From Diphasiastrum complanatum (Eukaryota > Streptophyta > Lycopodiopsida > Lycopodiales > Lycopodiaceae): DNA of 64,000 nucleotides. A program made the translations under genes and the position numbers. The DNA lies in assembly GCA_029204225.1 (NCBI GenBank), contig CM055107.1, forward strand, positions 50,303,878 to 50,367,877, read 5' to 3'. Positions 11,041-24,538 of the stretch are shown piece after piece. The notes beneath the pieces are model-generated. The model had not been told where the DNA came from. It saw only the letters and a program-made list of their open reading frames with translations, and did not search any database. The first letter of the stretch is position 1. The number at the start of each line of letters is the position of its first letter.

Positions 11041-11127
11041 GGGCCCTGATCGGGGGCCTTCCGCAACTGGGAGGTGCCCTCGCAACCGGGCACCTCCAAT
11101 CATAGAAGGCCCCCGGGCGGGGACCTC
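11041..11127. repeat. Nested GC-rich hairpin
   Basis: An outer perfect 11-bp stem (CGGGGGCCTTC at 11051-11061 with GAAGGCCCCCG at 11105-11115) encloses an inner perfect 10-bp stem (GGAGGTGCCC at 11070-11079 with GGGCACCTCC at 11088-11097) and an 8-base loop. GC content is far above the flanks. It is probably another small fold-back element. The sequences on either side (10656-11040 and 11128-11550) hold no assignable gene. Confidence 0.7.
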
Positions 11128-11553
11128 CCCCTATACTAAAACACTTACCCTACAAGGGAAAATGTTTCGTGCAATATTTGTGCTGATAATCACACCATGA
11201 ACGAGTGTCCAACGTTGAAATGATGAACGGCTGAATTTATTGTCATTGTACAATTCTACTAGCCACAAGATAGTATTTTTTTTGTTTAACCCAGGATTAT
11301 CCAACAAACATATCATAAGTTTGGTTATCATGAAGGTCCAAAATGGAAAGCTCTAAATGGTAAGGTGCATGGACTAGGATATCCTGAACCATTAGCTTTA
11401 CCTACACCACGACAACAAGCACCTCGCGCCAACATGATGGAGCTGAAACCTTCATCAAGCCAAGAAAAGTGGAATCATGCCCCAAAGCAAGGGCTGCTAT
11501 ATGTTAATCTGATATTAACTAAATTTAGTAATTTCTAGGATAGATAAAACGAG

Positions 11554-12450
11554 ATGGATGAAGAAACTTCAAATCAAGTTGTAAATCCTGGTGCACCATC
11601 TTACATGGTGATTTGTCAGCAGTTGAGTACAGTGCTTAATGATATGAATAATCGTAATCAGATGAGAGATCAGCAAATGGAGGTCATGTTGAATCAAGTC
11701 AAATTGATGTCTTCACCCAATCTCGGTTTTCAACCAGAGGTTTATGCGAGGAAGAAAAAGGAGAAGAAATCTGAAGTCATCGAGGACTGGCTGGCCAAGT
11801 GGAGTAGTTACTTCAATTTGCACGGAGTTCCTAATGAGAAGAAAATCGAAAGCGTCGTGCTGTTTTTACGTGGCAAAGCGTCATTGTGGTGGCGAGATTT
11901 ACCGGTGAAGCCAACTACTTGGGATGCATTTGCGGAAGTTTTCAAGAAAGCTTTTGTAATTGCTGATGACGTTGACTACTACCTGAAGTTCATGACCTAC
12001 AAGATGGGTACAAAGAGTTTACGCTCTTATATCCAGGAATTCATGGACCTATGAAATAGGGTTTCATCATTCGATGCGAAGTTGGCACTTTGGCATATTG
12101 TCCTAGGTTTGCTAGCCGACTATCAGAATGAATGCAGGCGAAATGTGCTTGAAAACCTTGAGGATGCGTTTCGGATCGCGAAAGCATATGATTCCATAGT
12201 GGTGGCATCTAGAAAGCAATTTGCGCAAATTCCAACCACTTTGAAAACCGTGAAGGGTAAGAAGCGCAGTCCAGACCACGAAAAATATTTTGACAAATTT
12301 GATCAAGTAGCGTCGGAATCCAGGAAGCCAAAGAAAAAGAGATTTAAGAAATCTTTATCCCGGGAAAAGTCTAAGAAAGAGAATTTGTGTTTCATCTGTA
12401 AGAAGTCTGGACATATGATGAAATTTTGTCCAGAATGTCAGCCCATATGA
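11554..12450 (+). pseudogene. Gypsy gag with CCHC zinc knuckle, one in-frame stop
   Basis: A single frame runs from the ATG at 11554 to 12450, interrupted only by a TGA at 12052-12054. The first part carries a Ty3-type capsid pattern: an EDWLAKWSSYF-like block, LRGKASLWWRDLP and TWDAFAEVFKKAF. The part after the stop ends in a perfect CX2CX4HX4C knuckle (CFICKKSGHMMKFC) preceded by a lysine-rich tract. This is the structural protein that packages element RNA. The protease follows at once in another frame. Apart from the stop it is well preserved, which suggests moderate age. Confidence 0.9.
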
Positions 12451-12475
12451 TTGAGATCTCAGGTGGCAATGGACT

Positions 12476-14123
12476 TTGGAAATTAACCTGACTGATTGTG
12501 AGTGTGAATGTTCTTTCAGTACTACTTCTTTCTTGCCTAATGAACTCTTTTGTTTAACTGGCACAATTAAAGATCAAGAAGTAAATACTCTATTGGACAG
12601 TGGTTCAAATCATAATTTTGTTAATTCTCATCTTGTGCAGAAACTCAGCTTGGAAACTGATGCCAGGAATCATAGATATAAAGTTTATCTAGAACGTAAA
12701 AGTCTTGAAGCTCCCAATTTTGATGCAAGGACACATGGAATTAGTTAATTTTCATGTTTAAGACCTAGCCCGAACTGATTTAATGAGAAGCATGTTCTCA
12801 CTTTCAAGGAGGGTGATAAGGTAGTTACCTTATTTGGCAGTAATTTTGTACGTCCGTTGGATCAGATTTCTACAGTTAATGAAATGGAAGCATTGGATTA
12901 TTCTGAGTATGAAATTTTTTTCAATATGTGCTATTCCAGTTGTGGATGTTCCTGAAATGAATCTAAATGGTTGTGAATTCTCAGCAATTCTTAGCTCAGT
13001 AAATTTAGATCATGAACAAGCAGTGAAAGAACAAATCATAAATGAACTTAGAGATGTTTTTCCATCTAAATTACCTCATGGTTTACAACCGTCTAGATCA
13101 GTAGACCATAGGATTGAGTTAATTCTAGGGAGTCAACCTGTCTCTAGACAACCTTATAGGTTTTCTCAGAAAGAGGAGACCGAGATTTAAAATCAAATAG
13201 AAAACTATCTGAGGATGGGACATATACAACCTAGTAAATCACCATTGGGTGCTCCTGTTCTTTGTAAAGCGAAGAAAGATGGAGGTTTCCGGATTACAAA
13301 GGTCTTAATAAAGTGACTATAAGAAATAAATATCCATTACCCAGGATGGATGACCTTGTAGATCACTTGGATGGAGCATGGTATTTCACCAAGATAGATC
13401 TCAGGACAAGGTACCATCAAATAAGAATTAAGTCAGAAGATGTCCAAAAGACAAGATTTCGTTCTAGATTTGGTCATATGATTTCTTAATGTTGCCACTT
13501 GGATTAATGAATGCTCCAGCAACATTCCAGCAAATGATGAATGATTTATTTCGTCCATATTTGGGAAAGTTTGTGGTTGTAATCTTAGACGACATTCTCG
13601 TTTACAGTAGATCCTTGGTGGAACACATAGAACACTTAAAATTCATCTTGATGAAAGTCTGTCGGGAGTTACTCTACGCTAAAGAGTTTAAGTGTGAATT
13701 CTTTAAGCAAGAGCTACTTTATCTCGGTCAAAGATCACAGTAAATGGGATCAAGATTGACGAGGAATAAATCAAGATTGTGATTGAGTGGCCAATTTCGG
13801 GAACTGTGAGGCAGGTAGAGTCATTTTTAGGTTTTACACTTTTCTTCAAAAGGTTTATTGAGGATTATGCTAAGTTAGTAGCACCACTTAATAATCTGAC
13901 AAAAGGGTTTGTTAATAAAAAGAAAAAGAGGAATCAACCTGGTCCACCTGTTGTATGGAACGAGGAATTGAATCAATGTTTTCATAAACTTGAAACAATG
14001 ATTGTTTCAACGCCCGTGTTACAAATTGCAAATCCAGATTTACCTTATGTCATGAGAACGGACGCAAGTGATGTTGTAGTTGGAGCGGTTCTATTACAAA
14101 TGGATAGGCCACTAGCATTTGAG
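12476..14123 (+). pseudogene. Gypsy protease, reverse transcriptase and start of RNase H
   Basis: This follows the gag in element order but in shifting frames. The protease is marked by TLLDSGSNHNFVN (about 12588-12626). The reverse transcriptase runs from about 13040, with PVSRQPYRFS, then [29 protein letters not shown] and [13 protein letters not shown], then LPLGLMNAPATFQQ and the catalytic VVILDDILVYS (about 13570-13610). RNase H begins with a SFLGFTLFFKRFI hinge and reaches YVMRTDASDVVVGAVL and RPLAFE. There the homology stops at about 14123, where a minus-strand LTR begins. At least four frameshifts or stops are present, for example at 13188, 13487 and 13741. The integrase of this element is missing. 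Confidence 0.9.
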
Positions 14124-14563
14124 ATAAGCATCCAATCAAACTCTAGAAGCCTCACCCCCAAGCCAAGGAACAAGAAGCATGAATATAGAGTGAGAGCTTA
14201 GCAATGAATCCAAAATCATGATGAGGAGTAGGACGAGTTTGGCCTCAATATATAGAGCCAAAAGCAACCTGGGCACATATCCATGCATAGCCCTAACTTC
14301 CCTATACATAGATTCACCTAGAATAGAGTCCTAAGCATGGACCAACTATTCATAGAATTGCTATTGATAACTCTACACATGCATACACTGTCTCATACCT
14401 TGTCTAAACTCCATTTAGTGTGTTCTGGGCCTCACAAGGATATTAGTTAATTTTGGGTCACATCTAGTATGACGTGGCATAACTAACAGCTTGTTTCACT
14501 GGAGTACTGTGTATCCAAGACTAGGAGTATACTGAATCCTATGTACTGATCATGGACATGACA
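14124..14563 (-). repeat. LTR of a minus-strand chromovirus-type Gypsy
   Basis: On the minus strand a purine tract (AAGGAGAGAATAA) is followed by TGTCATGTCC at 14563, the LTR start, and a TATA-like element lies at about 14243-14257. The left limit is set by the point where the plus-strand RNase H homology ends (about 14123). A diverged relative of this LTR lies at about 46860-47014, and the TGTCATGTCC start also occurs at 26823. The LTR therefore appears to have landed inside the RNase H of the plus-strand Gypsy. Confidence 0.65.
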
Positions 14564-14588
14564 TTATTCTCTCCTTAAACTTCTATCC

Positions 14589-15620
14589 TTAGAAGCTAAA
14601 CTTCTGAAAATTCTTCTTTATGTTATCAACTCTCTCCCAAGAATCATCATTCTCGGTAAAACCTTTCCACCGAATTAAGCACTCGGACATAGAATGATTT
14701 CTCAATTGTTTATCTCTGGTTCTGAGCACTGTCTCAGGATCCAAAGGTACACTAAGCAACAAATCTTTCAAATGGGATAAATCTTCATACGATCCAAATG
14801 TATCACCATCATGTAAACTTAGTCTCAAACGACTTACATGAAACACTGGGTGTGCAGTCGATTTACCTTGAAGATCGAGTTTATATGCCAAAGAACCAAT
14901 TCTACGTACAATATAATGGGTAGACAACTTATAATGCTTCCATGTACGTAACGTCTTAGAATCTTTTGGAATCATAAGATATACCCAGTCATCAACATTA
15001 AAATCTCTTGGAGATCTCTTAAGATCGGCATAGTGCTTATTTCTATCCTGAGCACTTTGGATACTATCCTTAGCCACTTGCAACATCTCTTACATATCAT
15101 GCAAAAAATCAGCAACCTTCTGGATCTTAACATATGCATAAAAGGACTGTAACCTTTAGCAGAATGTTTTCTACTATTACATGCAAACTCTTCCCAATGA
15201 GATTGTCTATGAGAAACATACGTTCTCAAAATATCTTTCATAGTTTGATTAGTCTTTCTGTTTGGCCATCTGGTTTAGGATGATCAAAAGAACTTAAACT
15301 CAAAGAAGTTTCAAGTTTATGGAATACTGCTGACCAAAAGTGACCTGTGAACTTAGGATCTCTATCACTAACAATGTTACTCAACAGACCATACAACCGA
15401 AATAATCTTTCAACAAATATCTGGACTAATTTAGAAGCCTTTATAGTTGACTTGACTGGTATGAATGTAGCTAACTTAGTTAACCGATCCACTACAACCC
15501 AAATACAATCATTTTGCCATTGGGTCTTTGGAAGTCCAACTACAAAATCCATAGGTATGCTTTCCCATTTCTTATCAAGGATATCACGGATGCAATAAAC
15601 CACTAGCCTTATGGCGTTCA
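14589..15620 (-). pseudogene. Chromovirus integrase core and C-terminal chromodomain
   Basis: On the minus strand, about 15560-15250 encodes an integrase core: ESIPMDFVVGLPKTQ, VVVDRLTKLATFIP, IVSDRDPKFTGHFW and PDGQTERLIKL, so both aspartates and the glutamate of the catalytic triad are readable. After a frameshift near 15240, 15086-14589 is open and gives an integrase C-terminal segment (DWVYLMIPKDSKT, GSLAYKLDLQG, HPVFHVSRLR). It ends in a chromodomain (PETVLRTRDKQL, LIRWKGFTENDDSWE). The chromodomain normally steers chromovirus insertion to marked chromatin. The stop is 26 bases from the 3' LTR. Everything upstream of the integrase core has been cut off by the Copia insertion at 15621. 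Confidence 0.9.
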
Positions 15621-16611
15621 TGTCATAAAATCGCATGTGGGCGTGAGCGGCAGCGGAAGCTCGAGGATTGAGCATGGCGTGTGAAAACGGAAATGCAACA
15701 ATTAGCAGCAGAATTATTCAAGTAGAAGAATTCATACAGAATGCGTAAATGAACGACGTAGTAGTGAGACAAAAATTGCACTTTGATTAATATCAATAGT
15801 GAGTACAATAGCTTGAAGTAATAACTTCAGCTTGCTGAGCGTAATAACGCTAGCTACAGATAACTCTGATTAAAAGAGAATTTCAAGTAACACTTACATA
15901 GCTTGATTCAGCTAGTATCTATATTTACAAGTGTTGAGAGAAAAATATCTCATGCCTTAACTGCCATTTACTCCAGTTTTGCATCTATACAAAAGTTGGT
16001 AACCGCCCTTAGGATATTTGTTTCTCAAGCCTTTTAGGGTTGGTGATAAGTTGGTGACGTCGGTCTACCAATGTAGCAAAAACGCGAAAAACCCAAAAAA
16101 ACCCAAAGGTGCCCGCTAGACTGAAGGTATGCAAATCCTAAAGGTGCCCTTAGACTTAAGGTGTGTAAATCCTAAAGTCGCCCTTAGATTCAAGACAGCG
16201 AAAAAGTCGAAAAAGGAGAAGAAGCTAAAAAAGTGCCTTATATTAAAGGCAGCGAAGAAGATGAAGGTTCCTTAAACTAAAGACAGTGATGAAGACAAAG
16301 GTGCCTTAGTTTTAAGGCATTTTGGGTTCTTTGTCGCATTTTTCGCAAAGAGGCAAAAAAGGCAAAAAAGACGAAGGTGGTCCAGAAATGGTTTCTAAGT
16401 CATTTTGGCTAGTGTGTCGCATTTTTTGTGAAGGCACGAAAAAGGGTGAAGAAGGCGAAAAAAAAAAAAAAGGTGCTTTAAATCGTTTAAGGCATAAAGG
16501 GAAAAAACTTTAAAGGAAAAGTGTGAAGGTCCAAAATCATATTGTCGACCTTCTGTTTTCAAGATGCTCATTACTTAACGATTTCTAAGGCCAAGCATAA
16601 GAAATCTAACA
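15621..16611 (-). repeat. Copia 3' LTR (about 991 bp) with internal minisatellite
   Basis: On the minus strand it begins TGTTAGATTTC at 16611, after a GGGGGAG purine tract, and ends in TTATGACA at 15621. Its last 150 bp match the 3' part of the LTR at 29106-29724, including an ATTGTACTCACTATT block and CGAGCTTCCGCT near the end. It is about 370 bp longer than that LTR. Part of the excess is a degenerate tandem array at about 16090-16330 built on GGTGCCCTTAGACTTAAGG-like units. Confidence 0.75.
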
Positions 16612-17938
16612 CTCCCCCATGATGAGGCTGTTGAAAAACTTTGATCTTTAGATTTAACATATCGTTACATCTGAGATGTTGCTCCTTTGATAGAGCCTTT
16701 GTGAAGTAATCTATCGCCATGTAGTTTGTTCTACAGAAAACCAGTTCTACTTCCTTGTTGTGCACTTTCTCTCTAAGGTAATGATATCTAATTTCTATAT
16801 GTTTGCTTTGAGAGTGAAATCTCGAATTGAGAGATAGCGCTATTGTGCTTTGATTGTCACAATAGATTGTTGTAGGAAGCGTTTGTGCAAGGTTCAGGTC
16901 TGTAAGCAGTTGCCTTAGCCAGATTGCCTCTTTCGTTGCATCGGTGACAGCTATGTATTCGGATTCCATTGATGATAATGCAACTGAGGCCTTCCGATTG
17001 CTCCATAAGATTGGGCCTTGGTTGTATAAAAGTACAAATCCAGAAGTTGATTTTCCATCTCCTGTCCAATCTGCATCTGTTTAGGCTTCGAGGATGTTGG
17101 CAGTTTGGCTGCCTCCCTAGCAGATGCTGAGAGTTGTCGTTGCTTGGATGTACTTCATGACCTTCGTTAGCGCTTTCCAATGAGCTACGCCTGGATTTGA
17201 TAGGAATTGGCTGAGTGTACTGACCGAATATGCAAGGCCTGGTCGAGTGTAGATCATTGCGTACATCAGTGAGACGATGATGGATTGAAACGGATAGCGC
17301 TTCATCTCCTCCTTTTCTGTCTCAGTTTGAGGAGACTATTCCTTTGATAGCTTTAAGAGACTGGGTTTGCAGTTGGCCATTCCATATTTTTTCAACACGT
17401 TATTGAGATATCGTTGTTGACTAATAAAGATCAGTCTGCTGGGTCGATCTCATTGAATTTGGATTCCGAGACAATAGTGGGCTGGACCCAGTCATCTTGT
17501 ATTCTTGGGCCAACATGCATTTTGTATCCTTCATCAGATTCAGATTATTACTGAATAAGAGTGTATCATCTATGTAGAGAGTGATGATGATGAAGTAATC
17601 TGATACAGACTTAAAATAGACATTTGAGTCTGCTGAGTTTCGAATGAAACCATTCTCTATCAGAAATACATTGATCTTCTGGAACCAGGCTCTGGGTGAC
17701 TGTTTCAACCCGTAGAGCGCCTTGTGGATTTTGCATACAAGGTGATGTTGCTTGTCGTTGAGTTCGTATCCCTCTGGCTACGTCATGTAGATCTTCTCTT
17801 TGATGGTTCCATTGAGGAAGGCGGTCTGGACATCCATCTGGTGGACTTCAAGGTCTATCACGACTACAAAGGAGAGGAGTAGGAAAATCGACGCATGTTT
17901 GACGACTAGGTTGAAGGTCTCTGAATAATCCAGGTCTG
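16571..17938 (-). pseudogene. Copia reverse transcriptase (3' part) and RNase H
   Basis: On the minus strand, 17938 downwards gives VHQMDVQTAFLNGTI-like sequence, ALYGLKQSPRAWFQK, then ITLYIDDTLLFSNN with an intact YIDD catalytic pair. RNase H follows: an AYSVSTLSQFLSNP block, then SEYIAVTDATKEAIWLRQLL, IYCDNQSTIALSLN and HSQSKHIEIRYHYLRE. Frames change at about 17425, 17290 and 17115-16960. The RNase H frame reads through the purine tract into the LTR. The element is 5'-truncated: homology stops at about 17938, exactly where plus-strand Gypsy sequence begins. It is close kin to the plus-strand Copia at 29106-31590. Confidence 0.92.
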
Positions 17939-17939
17939 G

Positions 17940-19709
17940 TCGATAAAGATAAGGCAGAAATTATAAAGAATTTGAAAGAGCTGACAAATCTTCGTGAGCT
18001 CAGAGGATCGCTGGATCACATTGGTTATTATCGAAGGTTCATTCAAGACCATGCATCTATTGTTGTTCCACTTACACACTTATTAAAGAAAGACATTTAC
18101 TATCAATGGTCTGTTGATTGTCAACAATCATTCGAGTTACTGAAGTAGAAACTCTTGGACATCCCAATTTTGAGACCGTCTGATTGGGTAAGGAAATTTC
18201 ATGTTTATGTGAATGTTTCATCATTTGCAATCGGAGTCACCCTAAGTCAGAAAAACGATGAAAAATGGGACTATCATGTCTACTATGCAGGGCGTCAATT
18301 GAGCATCTAAAAAAAACCTATTCGGCTACGAAGCATGAAGGACTCGTGATGATTTTCTCAGTGAAGAAGTTTCGATACTATTTGTTGGGATATTCCTTTG
18401 TCTTCCATGTCGACCACTATGCACTCAAGCATCTGGTGAATAAACCAAATCTATCGAACTAATAAGCAAGATGGTTGTTGTTGCTCCAGGAATTTGTTTA
18501 TCAAGTGGAGGTACGACAAGGGAAGTACCACACTAATGCAGATTATTTATCACACTTAAGCATAGGATCTGTTACTGAGAACCTAAGCGACAAATTTCCA
18601 AATGAGAATATTATCTATTGAACATTCTCTGTATCCGGAAATAATTGACTACATTTAGAATCAAAATTATCCTCCTGGTTTTGATCTTGAACAGAGAACG
18701 ATCTTTCAACATAAAGTTGGGCCGTATACGATAAGGAATAATGTACTTTATAAAATGGGACCTCACTAAGAGCTTCGCAGATGTCTCGAATTAATCGATA
18801 TTCAAAAGGTTATTCGAGCCTTACATTAAAAGATGTTGGTGGACATTTTGCGATGGTCAATATAGTGAAGAAGATCTTAAACGCCAAATACTGGTGGCCA
18901 ATGAAGTACAAAGATGTTGCAGCGTTTGTAAAAACTTGTGACCCTTTCCAACGAGTTGGGAAACCAACTCCTTCAATGTATTGGCTGCTTACACCAATAC
19001 TTCCACTAGCACCATTTGTCCATTCGAGTTGGTAAGTGACGACGAGGTACACATTTTTTAAATGATACAATACGTTTGCTTACCAAGCACTTCATGATTA
19101 AACATCGGAAGACAACTCCGTACAACCCGAAGGCCAATGGCCTGACCGAAAGAGTCAATGGCATTCTGTGTAAGATCTTAAATAAGATCACCACAACGCA
19201 CACATCTAATTGGAATAAGAAATTACCAACTGTCTTATGGGCATATCAAAATTATCATTTGTCCTATGGACATAAAGTGACCACAAAACAAACATCGTTC
19301 TATTTGGTCTATGGCATGCACCTGATATTGCCAATTGAAGTTGAAGTACCAACATATCGTGTACATGTCTTGATCTGACGATCACTCAAGCTTAAAGGAG
19401 AGATTCTTATCGATCGAAAAGCTAGAGGAGAACCGTAACCAAGCGGTGATCGACACTACGAAGACACAATTGCGATGAAAGAAGAGCTTTGACGATTCAA
19501 TAAAGAAGGTCATTTTGCGCGAGAGAGACTTTTCTCTCCTGTGCGACAACCGTCATATTAAATTTCTAGGAAAGTTACGCACTCGTTGGATGGGTCCATA
19601 TAAAGTAATTGAAATCTTTGATAATGGGTCCCTTCAATTGGGCGATCTTCAAGAAAATTTGCAGCCGACGAGAGTTAATGGCTCCCGCGTAAAGAATTAT
19701 TACCTGTAA
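17940..19709 (+). pseudogene. Tat-like Gypsy RNase H and integrase remnant
   Basis: The plus strand reads an RT/RNase H hinge (LRGSLDHIGYYRRFIQ), then RNase H blocks (SFAIGVTLSQK, YSATKHEGLVMIFSV, FRYYLLGYSFVFHVDH), then NADYLSHLS. The integrase zinc domain is at about 18830-18960 (GGHFAMVNI, ILNAKYWWPM, TCDPFQRVG), with the last zinc Cys replaced by Phe. The catalytic core is deleted from about 19020, leaving SDDEVH directly next to LTKHFMIKHRKTTPYNP and ERVNGIL. The C-terminal part (KLRTRWMGPYK, RVNGSRVKNYYL) ends at a stop at 19707-19709. Stops are frequent. The style of RNase H and integrase C-terminus fits the non-chromodomain Tat lineage. Confidence 0.87.
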
Positions 19710-20450
19710 ATATTTTTGTTTTATTTATTTATTTATAATGTAACTTATAAATCAATTTGGTCTGTTTGTTAACTTATTCCCGATTGTTCGTTCAACAGAT
19801 CGAATAAGCTATCCCGATCGTTCGTTTTTTATTTTTATCCCGAGCATTCGATATTTTATGGTATCAAATACTCGGTCTATTGATCCTATATTTATTTTCC
19901 TGATTTGATGTAAGACTTGTAGTTAATGCATGACAATGGACGCTTTGTTCATTGATATGTGTGCCCATAAAACCTTATGCCACCTTTATTACTCATTTTC
20001 TGACCGTTTTGCTACTTACTCCAAGTTTCTCGTCATTTTCCTTTTACCTCACCAAACATTCGCGATCGAACCTTCATGCTTGCTTGCTCTCTAGACGCTA
20101 CCATCGCCAGTATCAACTATCAATATGTTTGCGATTAAGCTGAATTATATACTATCCTAAAGATGGCTACTGGATTAGCAATTCTAGCTAACATAAACTG
20201 GAAGGTGAGGAGTAAAATGGATCTCGAAGAACTCCAAACTCTTGTCGATCAATGCAAGTTGGGCTTTTTGTTGCAGATTGATCCTTTAGCAGTATTGATC
20301 AAAGCCAGTAACGAGTTCATCCAAGGCTTGATTTGATGGATGGTCACGGATTCTGTAGTCTTAACGCAGGTTCGTGGGCAACGTATGGACATTTCTGAAG
20401 CTACATTTGTTGCGGCAATTCACCTGCCCAACCAATGGTGTTGTTCCTCC
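19710..20450 (+). other. 3' region of the Tat-like Gypsy (untranslated or extra ORF)
   Basis: After the pol stop comes an AT-rich tract containing three variants of a CCCGATYGTTCG motif at about 19780-19860. From about 20217 a short reading MDLEELQTLVDQCKL and LLQIDPLAVLIKASNEF is open for about 40 codons, interrupted by TGA at 20336 and continuing as VRGQRMDISEATFVAA. This may be a trace of the extra ORF some Tat elements carry; I cannot name it. Confidence 0.35.
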
Positions 20451-21400
20451 AACTCTATCAATTAAAAAGCTTTAACCTTGTCTAACTTCTGACTGAAACT
20501 CTTATTGTTAAACTCACTAGTATTATCAATCAATAAAAATAGCCTTTACCTTAAGAACATGATCTGATTAATTTTAATCTGCAACAATAAAGAATATCAA
20601 CATTCTTGGAAATGAGAAAATGTAAAAAATTGAGGAATAGATTCCTAAGCACATTTGCAAGAGGAACATGCATCAGCAATTTGAAAGATCTTGTTGAGCT
20701 TGCTCTGGATGGGACCAGCCATCTGAAAAAAATTTCATTGAAAAATCTTCAGTTCCCCTATTGAAATATTCAAGTGCCTGAATCTCTTAATCCACACGGC
20801 ATCAATATCCTATCGATTTGTTTACAGATCAATATCTTCAACTTGGTAGCATTTTTCTGAACTATTGAACTTGTGGAGCCAAGAAACAAATATGTACCTG
20901 TGAGCCATTTTAGCATTGGAAAGAATCCTGACTTCCAAAACAATGACACACTTGGTTTTTTATGTAGAAAATTCTTTTCTTAAAGTAGAAGGTTACATGT
21001 TCCAACAAAAATAGTCACAAGATTTCAAAACCCCAAGTTTTCCTAGCATGAAAAATTAATTGGTCTCACTATGAAATTATATGCATTTTGATATATAGGG
21101 GAGGGGGCAAGGTCTCACTGTGACATGTTGAGAATTTTGAAACTCTTAGCATATGCATTTTGAAACAAGGTCTGAGAAAAATTTAGGAAAGCCCCTTCTG
21201 TGGACGGAGCTCACAAGGGCAAGAAAGGGCTTAAAGGCCTTGCCGGGAGGCTTCACCCAGCATAAACACTAAAAAGGGCGGCCTTTTGTTCTTTTCCCTT
21301 GCCCAGATTTTCATGGGTGTAATGAGCTACTTACTCAGGCTGGCATTCTGAGCACATTGCCCTGCCCGAGGCTTGCTCCAACAAAATTTGTCGGCAACAA
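20451..21400 (-). other. Weak Copia integrase trace, then no recognised gene
   Basis: On the minus strand, about 20530-20460 reads LIDNTSEFNNKSFSQKLDKV, which resembles the second catalytic block of a Copia integrase, but only this block is convincing. The rest, including a GC-rich patch at 21180-21350 with short imperfect hairpins, holds no gene I can support. Confidence 0.3.
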
Positions 21401-21775
21401 CTAATGTTTGAAGAATTTTAGGCTGGAAGAGTCTTGAGTCCTCGCATTTTGAGGGTAAATCTTTTGCAGACCAACAACCTTCAAAAAAACTGCAAAAAAT
21501 TAAGAGGTAATCTCTGAGAAGGTATAGGTATTCATTCCTTCCAAGCAATTCAGTTCAGGCCTGCAGGCGTGGGATGCACCTGAGGTGTTTACAGAACAAC
21601 TAATATTTGAAGAATTTTAGGCTGGAAGAGTCTTGAGTCCTAGCATTTTGAAGGCAAATCTTTTGAAAACCAACATCCTTAAAAAAACTGCAAAGGATTA
21701 AGAGGTAATCTCTGAGAAGGTTTTCCAAGCAATTCAGTTCGGGCCTGCAGCAGCCTTAAAGGGCAGGCCACACTG
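21401..21775. repeat. Tandem duplication, about 199-bp period, downstream of SAHH
   Basis: The blocks at 21401-21598 and 21600-21775 are aligned copies. Both carry GAAGAATTTTAGGCTGGAAG, GGTAATCTCTGAGAAGG and a GCAATTCAGTTC block, with small indels in the second. The repeat lies about 370 bp beyond the SAHH stop on its 3' side and encodes nothing recognisable. Confidence 0.85.
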
Positions 21776-22141
21776 CATGGGGTGCACCTGACTCCTGCCT
21801 GGAATACAATATGACATTCATGCTTTCTTCTTGTACATAATGGAAATTGGGGCTCACATTGTCCATCAGAACAATGCAAGTTTCTCGGGCTGATTTTGCT
21901 TAGAAGTTGCAAGATGAAATCAGTGAATTATGTTATGAAAACACTTGATAACTGTTCAACTCAAATGCACAGTTCTATTGCCGAAGATCACCAACAGTAG
22001 AGTCTCAAACACAGAATTGGATTCAATTTATCATGAGATACAGCATCTCTGTAAGCCATAGCTTGACTGGTAACTTTTTCTTCTTAGCAAACTTGGCAGC
22101 AAATAGATCCATATAAAAGAGACTAATCAAGAGTAGACCCC

Positions 22142-24538
<2,397 letters not shown>

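Noticed and set aside
11554-15675. One Gypsy element with an inverted integrase half
   Set aside because: An LTR start and purine tract lie between the two parts on the minus strand, so two elements with nesting explain it better; kept as a testable alternative.
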